Positions 9,458 to 17,348 of a stretch of 17,348 nt of DNA are shown here, in pieces. Each line of letters opens with the position of its first letter. Position 1 is the stretch's first letter. Under the pieces are notes generated by a model. That model did not search any database and had not been told where the DNA came from. It saw only the letters and a list, made by a program, of their open reading frames with translations. The DNA comes from Dinochytrium kinnereticum (taxonomy: Eukaryota > Chytridiomycota > Chytridiomycetes > Chytridiales > Chytridiaceae), in the NCBI GenBank assembly GCA_027604005.1, contig JADGJT010000285.1, forward strand, positions 13,755-31,102, given 5' to 3'. Position numbers and translations under genes: made by a program.

Positions 9458-9695
9458 GACGGCTTGTGTGATTTTATGGACAAGTCGGAAGGTGGGACAC
9501 TCTTAAACAGGTACTTGACCCAGAGAATATGAATATTAAGGGTTAAGAAACAGATGCATCGAGGTAGTATGCTAACAAGAATCAGAAAGGTGTAAATGCT
9601 TTAAACAGAGCAAAAGGATGTTAAAGCATGTACACGATGAAAAGTACTCGAGGAAATAATACAACACAAAATAAACTATCGCGATTTAAGATGTT

Positions 9696-11654
9696 TCATA
9701 TATCTTCTAACTCATCCTCCTCATCCTCTTCATCCTCCTCATCCTCCTCATCCTCAACACCCACATTGTCATTCTCCCCATTCTCATCATCACCCTCCCT
9801 GTTTTCATCCACAATGACCGCCTCAACCTTACGTCTTTTCTCCTTCAAACCTCCTGTCTCTTTTTCAGTATCGGTAACTCCACCTTTTCTCTTTCCAACC
9901 CAAGAATCTAAAGTCCTGACAGGAGGAACCTTCCCACCAGCCCTATACAATGGCGGAATACGATCATCGTTAGATTCAACTTTCACTGGGGCTGTCAAAG
10001 GAGGTTTCCGCATCAAAGGCGGAGGCCCGGCTAAGGCAGGAAGAGTAGCGGGGGTTTCTGTTCTGTACAGAGGTGGTATTGCTTTCTTGTTTTCTTCCGT
10101 CTTAACGGCTTGCGGAGCTTTTAAAGAAACGGTTTTGGCCCGGTCTTTAATGGTTTCATCAGCTTCATCATCATCGGATTCGTCGGTTTCCGAACTACTC
10201 GCATTATCGGCATCATTATTGGCATCTTCTTCGGCATCTGTCTCATGAGCGCTATCATACTCTTCCGCAAGCTTAATTGAACATGTGTTAAAAGGATATA
10301 AGTAGACAAGTTAAAAAGCCAGCATGCGAAAAAGAATAAACCAGAAGATTTATCGCGAAGTATGGAAAGGATATGAGAACAGCATAAGGGCAAGATACAT
10401 TAGATTCAAGGCGTTGAACTCCGACATTAAAAGATGCTAATCAAGGGATATACCAAGAAATAATCTTACGTCATCATCAGAGCCACTGTCTTCGTCCTGA
10501 TAGTCTTCATCGCTAGAGTCATCGTTATCGTCGACAACGTTAGCATCATCCGCATCCATTTCCATGCCACTCCCTTTAACGTCGAAGTCACTTCTCCCCT
10601 CTGTATCAGGCTTGGATACATCCTCTCTACTTTCATTCATGTTCGTTGCAACCGTATCTCCGTCTTCTCGCGGACCAAAGTGAACCTTAACCTTGGCCAA
10701 ATAATCTACAACCCCATCATATACGCTCCGGTCGATCATCTCAATAACCACGAAAGCCTCTCCAGTTTCCCCGCTACACCCTTCAACAACACCTTTTCTG
10801 ACCCAAATCCCTAACCCAAAAGTTCTCGAGGTCAACCCCACAACTTCAACGCGGTCCAATTGTTCCACAGGAATGGTCAAAAGCTTCAGCGGTCCAAGTA
10901 AAATGGCCTTAGGGAGAAGATAAAGCTGAGTCGCACGTGAGCCAATGTGGCAGTCTACATAAGGATGCCGGAAAACGCGAGAATCAGGCTCGTCAAACTT
11001 GCATGAGCCAGGCAGTGTTTTCCGAAGAAGGTCAAGCACAGCCATTCGTTTATCATCAGTTTTGTTAAATATCTGTTGTCTTCCCTTAGCCTCATTATGA
11101 GTGACTTTGATAACCGTCCCAAGCTCATCAATCCCAAAGGCAACCCACCCAGATTCTAGGCCTTCCTTCTTAGCCTTTCCCTTTCTTTCCCCCCAAAAAG
11201 CCTCTAAATGCGTCGGGCATACCGTAATTCCAATAGAGAAATGAGGCTTGGGCTTTGCTGGGGTCGAAATACATGCAACCCGCACGCCATGCCCTTTCTC
11301 CGTCTTGACGATTGCCACAATCTTGTCCTTCCAACTCGGTTGTTCCAGTGTTGTGCCGGGTGTGAGCAGAAGGCATGCATCCTTGCAAACCACAAGGTCC
11401 AACTTTTTTCTTGGGAATGTGAACGATAGGTCATGGATAGTGAGGAGCGGCTCAGGGGTATAGGTTGAAAGGGCTGACTGAGAGACGATTTGTGTGGGAG
11501 GTTGGGTTGGCGATGAGAGAAGTGACTGGTGGAAACGGGTGAGCAATGCATCAACTTGCGGGTGGAGTGAGATGAGGGCGTCAAGATCTGCAAGGAGTGG
11601 TAGGTCGGTGCGCTTGAGCACAGAACGCCATGATTCAAGTATGTCCTTGGCCAT
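9696..11654 (-). CDS. RTT106: Histone chaperone, Rtt106-like, 586 aa, 2 exons
   Basis: Proposed exons (minus strand) are 11654-10470 and 10271-9696; the 198-nt intron has a GTAAGA donor and a TTAAG acceptor in phase 0. Rtt106 family chaperones bind histone H3-H4 through tandem PH-like domains and help nucleosome assembly and silencing. Residues about 70-360 fit a double PH-like layout: a first part with LTIHDLSFTFPRKKLDLVV, and a second with LPKAILLGPLKLLTIPVEQL and the following strand TFGLGIWV. The rest, about 355-586, is an acidic tail longer than in yeast (455 aa in total there). The tail contains a twice-used IPPLYR motif (460-465 and 500-505), a basic KEKRRKV cluster likely to be a nuclear signal, and a C-terminal run of Glu/Asp. 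Alternatives are other PH-type chaperones such as Pob3/SSRP1; the absence of an HMG box and the N-terminal fold favour Rtt106. The neighbouring sulfurtransferase stops only 116 bp upstream. Confidence 0.75.
9707..9754. repeat. GAGGAT/TCATCC-type short tandem repeat in the RTT106-like gene
   Basis: The plus strand reads as repeated TCATCC and TCC/TCA units; on the coding strand these are GAG and GAT codons that give the Glu/Asp tail near the C-terminus of the chaperone. Trinucleotide slippage can change tail length without breaking the frame. The serine-rich open frame on the plus strand at 9628-10248 is the antisense image of this tract. Confidence 0.8.
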
Positions 11655-11770
11655 TCTGCCTTCCTTTTGTTCAGTGGGCCGGACAATCTTTTTTTTTTTA
11701 TGTATCGCTTATGATTATTATGGACATCTGCCTTTTTTCTATTTCGAAAACAAAAAAGAGCGGTATAGGT

Positions 11771-13437
11771 CTAGAATAGAGCACTTGGGCTCTTCTTCTT
11801 TATGGCCCAGTCAATCCAGCCCCCATCATAAAGAGATACGCCTGTATCCTTCCCAAGAACACGAAGGGCAAGAAAAAGGATTGCAGACTTCACACCGTCA
11901 TCTTCATATTACAAGCAGAAATAAGTACAAACTTCACAATATACAAAAACTTACGTCCCATACACACAACATCTCGATCCAGATCCACCCCCTCACTCTT
12001 AAACTCTCGAATAATATCTAACGGATGGCTAAGAGTTCCTTCAGGGGTAACGAGGCGTCTCCAATCGATATTCACAGAGCCCGGAATACGGCCATTAGAT
12101 AATCCAGATACTAATTCAACCTCACTGGCGTTATACCTACAAGATACAGAGAGAGAACGAACTCGCATTAAGCAAACTCTATAAAACGAAAAGATGCAAA
12201 AGATGCCGATAAAATAAAAAAATGAATAAAAAACAAACCTCTCTCTCGGCCTACAATCTATAATAACGGGATGATCAGGGTACATAAAATCAACGGCATG
12301 CACCAGCATCTCCTGATGGTCGACGACTATGGATGAGTCGAAATCAGGCAGGTACGAAGCAGTTTTATCCTTCGACGGAGCGAAAGAGTCGACCGGTCGA
12401 TTCTCCTTCAGCCATTTTGGTAATCCCCCATCTAATACTGAGGCTTTTTTATGCCCCATTGCCTTATGCAGTGATTAGATGCCTAAATTAGCACAATTAT
12501 TCAAAGTACCTTAAACATCCACCAAACTCTAGGCGATACGATAATACCAGCAGAATCGTAAATAACGACGTGGTCTTGTTCAGATATGCCCATCTGGCCT
12601 GAGAAAGAAGGTAAAAAATGTCTTCAGACGTGTTTCATAGTTATTTACATCTTAGCAAATACTTTGCAATGAATAGTTTCAAATCCCATAGAAGCTTACC
12701 AACATGTTCCGCGAAATCACTGGGCTGAGGAAGGGCGTTAGGCATCGTGCTGAGGGTGTCTCGAACTTGATCTAGGTCAAAATATCTCGCTCCCTAAGTT
12801 AAAGCTAAGCAGATAATAATATACACGCCACGAATAAAAAAAAAAGAAACTGCAGGAAATCTTCAACATGGTTAAGTATATAAGAGAAGGCTTCAGATGG
12901 ACGTGGCAAAAAATCACATGCGGCTGACACTAATATCTGAACGTACCGGTAACCGCAATCTGCCAAACTCCATCTTTGGATCCCTCATTTCGTCCTCCCA
13001 GGAAACCTCTTCATCTCCGGCCTTCAGTTTTTCACGGTATTCCGGAAAGTATTGAAGCTCCTCGTCATCCATCGCCATCTCTCTCCATTGTGTCTTTTTT
13101 GATCTCTGGGAGCTCTTACGATGTCGGACTGGTCTAAACCAGGAACAGTCTATGGGGACGATGCGAGTAGACGAAGGTGATTGGGTTGCAGTAGTGAGCT
13201 GGTTGTCGAGCCATTTGGTGGAGACAAGAGGGAAAGCATGCGGGTTTGATGTTGATGGAGCTGGAACAACACATTACATTTAAGAAATGCCTGGCACAAA
13301 GTGGCCAGTTGAAGAAAACACAAACGTGATGAGGATGTCATGCGCTTCATCAAGCATAAAACTGCATGTGTCGCTCTTGATGTCGATTTGCTGAGAATGC
13401 CTTGGAGGATGGCATGCGATGCACTCATTGAAGGCAT
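11771..13437 (-). CDS. TUM1: Two-domain rhodanese: thiosulfate/3-mercaptopyruvate sulfurtransferase, 381 aa, 7 exons
   Basis: Proposed exons (minus) are 13437-13326, 13260-12947, 12793-12700, 12598-12510, 12462-12239, 12136-11955 and 11901-11771; all introns are GT-AG with matching phases. The enzyme moves sulfur from 3-mercaptopyruvate or thiosulfate to acceptors such as thioredoxin; the yeast member Tum1 also feeds tRNA thiolation. Domain 1 shows LVSTKWLD, DCSWFRP, GARYFDLD, SPRVWW and VLDGGLPKW; domain 2 shows IIDCRPRERY, GRIPGSVNIDW and LYDGGWIDWA. The catalytic Cys is Cys336 in VVCMGHDGVKSA, two residues longer between Cys and GV than the usual CGSGVT loop; this spans a splice junction. 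About 38 extra, mostly charged residues lie between CSWFRP and GARYFD. Residues 1-44 lack acidic residues and carry Arg/Lys and Ser, as in a mitochondrial presequence. A second ATG at 13341 (MTSSS) would give a 349-aa form without it. TST versus MST activity is not decided. Confidence 0.87.
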
Positions 13438-13461
13438 ATGGAAAACGAAAATCAACTGGCA
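13342..13461. promoter_or_regulatory. Bidirectional start region of the sulfurtransferase and TAPT1 genes
   Basis: The minus-strand ATG at 13437-13435 and the plus-strand ATG at 13438-13440 are the two halves of one CATATG. Both cannot be used by mRNAs with non-overlapping leaders. Downstream in-frame ATGs exist for each gene: 13341 for the sulfurtransferase and 13462 (G at -3 and G at +4, a better context) for TAPT1, leaving a 120-bp gap. The shared promoter must lie in or overlap this region or the first exons. Confidence 0.55.
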
Positions 13462-16400
13462 ATGGACAATTCCAAACGGAATGATAATCTAATGGCCGAG
13501 GAAAGCCCCAACTTGACGCTAAGGAAAAGGCGAAAGACTGAAGACATGGACCCGTCCTCGTTCGCTCCCCGCATGGAAGAGAAACGGGAGGATTTGTTAG
13601 TTCCAAATCATGGAGAAGCTCCTTTGGATCAAGAAGTTGGGGTCCCAGTCTTGCTCAAAGTCAAGACACGAGTCCGGTCTTTATCGGCTGGAACTTCACT
13701 CCGGAGTAAACTTCATACAAACCTATTGAACACTTCCAGGCCCATTACTCGTAATATTTCACAAAACGCGACGTCTCATGATGCGGCAGCACCCTTATCA
13801 TGGCAGTCATATTCGGCGTCAAAGTCAACCGGAGCAACCAGTCCCATTGACTTTTCCCAAATCTCTCGAAGCTCCTCCGGAAACTCTTTAGATTTTACCA
13901 GCGAAGTCTCTCATAACGCTAGATCAACATCATTCATTCCGGGAACATGCGACAGCGTCCCATTCGACCTAGAACAAACCTCAATGGCACCAGCATTAAG
14001 CATGGACTTGGATCCCGTACGAAACTCTTTAAACGAGTTGCTTGAAAGCCAGGAATCTTCCACCACGTCTCTTTATACCCCTCCAGCAACCTCTGGAGAC
14101 CTTCGAGTTAAGATTACCCAATCAACCCCAACTGTCACAGCTCAAGAGCCACCAAAACCATCGGTACCACTCGTTGGAGAGGTTCTAACTTGGAATGGGA
14201 CTCAACCCACATCTCCAAGAATTGATTTGACATCCCCAACCTCTGGAGGCTTTCCTATTAGTGGAATCAGAACGGAACAGATCTTTCGAGCAAGGTTGGG
14301 ATTGATGGATTACTTTTGGGAGGAGCTGAGGAGCACGGATATGGATGAATCAGATGATGTGAAAAAGGAAAGAGTCAAGAATTTCTTGAGCATTCCCCAG
14401 GAGCTGGAGAAGGTATACTAAATTTCAAGACATAATATAAAGACCGTTACGGATTTATTTATATGCTAATTAAGTATTTCAATAGTTCATACTCTTAGGT
14501 TACGCAATATGCCTCGATTCTTTTCTTTGCATCTTCACAATTCTTCCTATTCGAATTCTTTACGCTCTTTGGTCCATGGTCAGAACGTATTTTTTTCGGT
14601 GATTTACTTCATGCTTTTGTTTGTTTTTTCCGCTAATCATACTAAGGCGTGGAAGGTTTACGTCGGCACAGCGAGTCGATATTTTGAAAGGTTGTTTACT
14701 TTTCCTTTGTTCTTATATGTTGGAGCACGTTGATGCTTCAAAAGTATACCATACCGTTCGTGGCCAGTCAACTATCAAATTATACGTTATTTTTAACGTC
14801 TTAGAGGTATTTTCATGTGAATTCTGAAATGGAGGCGTAACAAAATCAATAAGATATGTGATAAACTTTGTAGTGCATTTGGCCATGATATCCTAGACTC
14901 GCTCTTCTCAAAAGCACAAAGCATCTCCGCCTACACAGCGGGCAGCAAAGCGCGCAGACGGCTAGGTCGTATTACCCATTTCATAGTGGCACTGTGCTAT
15001 GTATTTGCACACACTATGGTACTTTTCTACCAAGTTATGACTCTTAATGTTGCGGTGAACAGCTACAACAATGCGCTTTTAACCCTGCTGCTCTCGAACC
15101 AGTTTGTTGAGATCAAGGGGAGCGTATTTAAGAGGTTCGAGAGAGAAAATCTGTTCCAGCTTTCTTGCAGTGGTGAGCTTATATTTATTTTCCTTTCCTC
15201 CTTTCAGTTATCCGAATTTGTCGTTTTATCTTGTTACCAGCTATATTTATTTGATAAATTGCCTATTGCAGATGTGGTCGAAAGATTTCAACTCTCAGTT
15301 TTTCTGATGATCATCATTCTTCGTAACTTTATCGAACTTACTGGTGGAGGCCTTTTTGTGAAAGCTCTCACATTTGCCTACACTTGGATTCTCTCAGTGA
15401 TTTCATTTATCGCAGTTAAATGCACCTCACTTTCAGAACTCAAACTTCTGCTAGTTGACCTGGAAATCGCCTTCTCAAACCTTCCTCATATACCATCATC
15501 TATCCTGGGGGTGCTTCATGAGGCTTTCTCCTCTAGCAATGTGGAATTCCTTAAAGCGCTGTTTTTCCCGGCTTTGGCCGTGTTTGGAACGGAAATATTA
15601 GTGGACTGGCTCAAGCACGCATTTGTGACAAAATTCAACCAGATCCCACCGACAGTTTACAAAAAGTTTTATGATAGTCTCTGCCGCGATCTTGCGAATG
15701 TACGCCAGAAAAAGGATACCGCTGAAGATGAAACAGATACAAGAAAAAAGGTGGGTATCACTTCATAGTTGTTGTGGGGAATGTATTAAATTCTCTAACA
15801 TGATCTAGCCAAGCCTTGACCAATCCCCCGCTGTCGCTCGCAGAATCGGATTTGTTTCTATACCTCTAGCTTGCCTTGTTATCCGAGTAGCCTGGCAAGC
15901 ATTTCGAATGATCGGCAATGAGACTGGAATTGATTTTTTCATCGATTTAAGTCCGCCATCATATGTCATCGCATCCCTCAATCAAGCTCAAGGCCAGAGC
16001 TTAACCTCCAATCCTCTCTCAAACATGACGGACGGGATTTATACTCAGGTTATTAATGCAGTTAATACCTCTACATTTTGGGGGATTGTTACTAGCCCGG
16101 TGGTTAGAGGTTGGATTTTGGAGCAGGTGATGAGAATTTCTGGAAGACTTTTGCTAGCATCTTGGTTCTATTTCACGTAAGCTTTAGAACCTGCTGCTTC
16201 CTTTAATTATTCTAATGGCTTCTACTATCAGCTTGATCATAATTAAGCTTAACATTGGTGTCAGTTTGATTCGACTGGCGAGGGATCGCATTATCAAGAC
16301 CAGCCGTCCTGACATTCAAACTTCAGCATCACAGTTTTTCGAAACCCCAAATGTAACGCCGCGCGCAGCGACTACTGCAAAGGAGCTTCCGCTTCCCTCG

Positions 16401-16637
16401 ACTCTTCATCGAGATGCGTTTTTGAAGGTTGTCATGCCAAGCACGGAAGCCTCTGCTTCGAAGAATGGTTGTTTTTTACCTTTCTATTCCTGCTCGTTAC
16501 AAAACTTCTAACTTTCCTTCTTTTGTGTATCTTAAGCAGTCAGAAAGGTGGATGCAGCGCCTTCTGATCCCGCAGTTCGGGATGAGAAACTTGACCGAGT
16601 TGATCGATTTCAGATGGTGAAGAGTAGAATTGTTTAG
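13438..16637 (+). CDS. TAPT1/EMP65 family (DUF747) ER membrane protein, 916 aa, 8 exons
   Basis: Proposed exons are 13438-14412, 14486-14598, 14647-14806, 14854-15172, 15272-15750, 15809-16176, 16232-16467 and 16537-16637; all introns (47-99 nt) are GT-AG with matching phases and often a CTAAT/CTAAC branch site. The family includes yeast Emp65, an ER protein working with Slp1 in membrane-protein quality control, and animal TAPT1, linked to cilia. Diagnostic segments are LDSFLCIFTILPIRIL, RVDILKGCLLFL, HTVRGQSTIKLYVIFNVLE, FGHDILDSLF, TLNVAVNSYNNALLTLLLSN, FVEIKGSVFKRFERENLFQL, ERFQLSVFLM and EILVDWLKHAFVTKFNQI. About seven or eight hydrophobic helices follow the order known for the family. 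Residues 1-280 are a Ser/Thr-rich, probably disordered, tail, and the C-terminus ends in DRVDRFQMVKSRIV. It is much longer than human TAPT1 (567 aa). The acceptor of exon 3 could also be at 14655, removing three residues. The start could be at 13462 instead. Confidence 0.92.
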
Positions 16638-16835
16638 GTTTTTATTATTCTTTTCAAACAGACCACAACGAACATGAAATCTACTAGACTTTTGGAAATA
16701 GAACATGACTATGTATATAGAAGATAATTTGGGTCAATAATAAAAAAACAGCAATAAAATAAAAGGGAAAAAACACAAGAGCAGGATCGCAAGGCCCTAG
16801 GCCGCCAGAAAAATGTTAGATGTAGATCACCCTTC
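16638..16835. other. Convergent intergenic region with TAPT1 poly(A) signal
   Basis: AT-rich sequence between the stops of two convergent genes. AATAAA at 16753-16758 lies about 115 bases after the TAPT1 stop and is a plausible plus-strand poly(A) signal. No gene is seen. Confidence 0.5.
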
Positions 16836-17348
16836 TCATTTGCGTGAATTTACTGACATCTGTCGGGAAATGCTGGTAATGTTATCGCTTTTTACTTCGC
16901 TCTGCACTTTCAACCGTGCAGACAGAATCCCAAGCCATTCTACAGCACTATTGGCCTCTGTGAACCTAATAAGCAATTCTGGTTGAGAAATCACAGATTG
17001 AAGAGTCTTTCCAAGGCGTATAGCGTGAAACGGCTCTTTCTTTGCGACAGATGGATCCCTATCGGCCATTTTTGCGGTCCAGTCACTGGTGAACAAAATA
17101 ATGTTCTGGATTGAACTGCGTGAGGAGAACAGAAAAATAAAGGCCTCTGCCGGTGGTGTGGCTATTATGTATGGAGTCCAAGTAACCATCCCAATGTTGG
17201 TTTTCTCTCGAAGGTAGCAGATTTCTGCGGCAGGCTTAACGATGTGGGTTAAATGGGAAAAAAACATAAGATTTCAGTCAGAACATGGCTATGTTATGTC
17301 CTCTTACAAAAGACTTTCTAATTAGCTTAATGTCGTTAGCTTTTTCAT
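16836..17348 (-). CDS. Unrecognised protein, C-terminal part, runs off the right edge
   Basis: Two exons are proposed on the minus strand: one open from the window edge to 17308, and a last exon 17234-16836. They are joined over a 73-nt intron (17235-17307) with a GTAAGA donor, a TTAAC-type branch site and a TTAAG acceptor, in phase 0. The joined frame gives about 145 residues, reading ...IKLIRKSF then PAAEICYLREKTNIG, and ending QMSVNSRK. There is a real ATG at 17267 inside the proposed intron; using it instead would give a 143-aa protein starting MFFSHLTHI. I favour the spliced reading because the open frame and splice sites agree. The sequence alternates hydrophobic strands and helices (YIIATPPAEAFIFLFSS, SAVEWLGILSARLKV) and looks like a folded domain, but I do not recognise the family. 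Confidence 0.58.

Noticed and set aside
9628..10248. Plus-strand serine-rich open frame
   Set aside because: It is the antisense image of the Glu/Asp codons in the second exon of the Rtt106-like gene.
14509..14733. Separate small ORF inside the TAPT1 gene
   Set aside because: Another frame of the same DNA gives the family sequence (LDSFLCIFTILPIRIL) once the flanking introns are removed.
1..17348. A gene cluster or new defence-like system joining the oxidase, HET, chaperone and sulfurtransferase genes
   Set aside because: The genes differ in strand, role and spacing, and most are housekeeping genes in fungi; nothing in the sequence ties them into one system. The HET gene alone is a known type of self/non-self gene.

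Overview
The window is nuclear DNA of a fungus. Seven protein genes are interrupted or flanked by short GT-AG introns (43 to about 305 nt, most 47 to 150). The proteins include a copper-radical (glyoxal) oxidase, a HET-domain protein, an Rtt106-type histone chaperone, a two-domain rhodanese and a TAPT1/EMP65 family membrane protein. That mix points to a fungus, but the phylum cannot be settled from the sequence alone. No plasmid, phage, transposon, CRISPR array, tRNA or rRNA was seen.

Layout, left to right. Positions 1-604 are the upstream/5' leader region of a plus-strand gene at 605-4249 (four exons, 993 aa). It encodes a membrane-anchored glyoxal oxidase with a long Ser/Thr/Pro-rich cytoplasmic tail and a lectin-like insertion in its beta-propeller. 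A T-rich convergent intergenic region (4250-5207) follows. A minus-strand gene of unknown function (5208-6438, 377 aa) comes next, preceded by a CT-rich sense-strand leader that lacks any ATG for about 900 bases. Then come a single-exon HET-domain gene (7826-9457, minus), an Rtt106-like histone chaperone (9696-11654, minus, 2 exons) and a 3-mercaptopyruvate/thiosulfate sulfurtransferase (11771-13437, minus, 7 exons). The sulfurtransferase lies head to head with a TAPT1/EMP65 gene (13438-16637, plus, 8 exons). The window ends inside an unrecognised minus-strand gene (16836 to beyond 17348).

The genes do not form a pathway or cluster; this reads as ordinary fungal gene order with compact spacing (116 bp between the Rtt106 and sulfurtransferase genes, no gap at the sulfurtransferase/TAPT1 pair if both outermost ATGs are used). 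All exon joins were worked out by hand from reading frame, splice-site consensus and family similarity. The strongest second-look points are the beta-trefoil-like insertion in the oxidase, a ~25-bp degenerate repeat filling its first intron, the ATG-free leader of the unknown gene, and the back-to-back start codons in one CATATG that may govern mitochondrial targeting of the sulfurtransferase. I found no convincing new multi-gene system.
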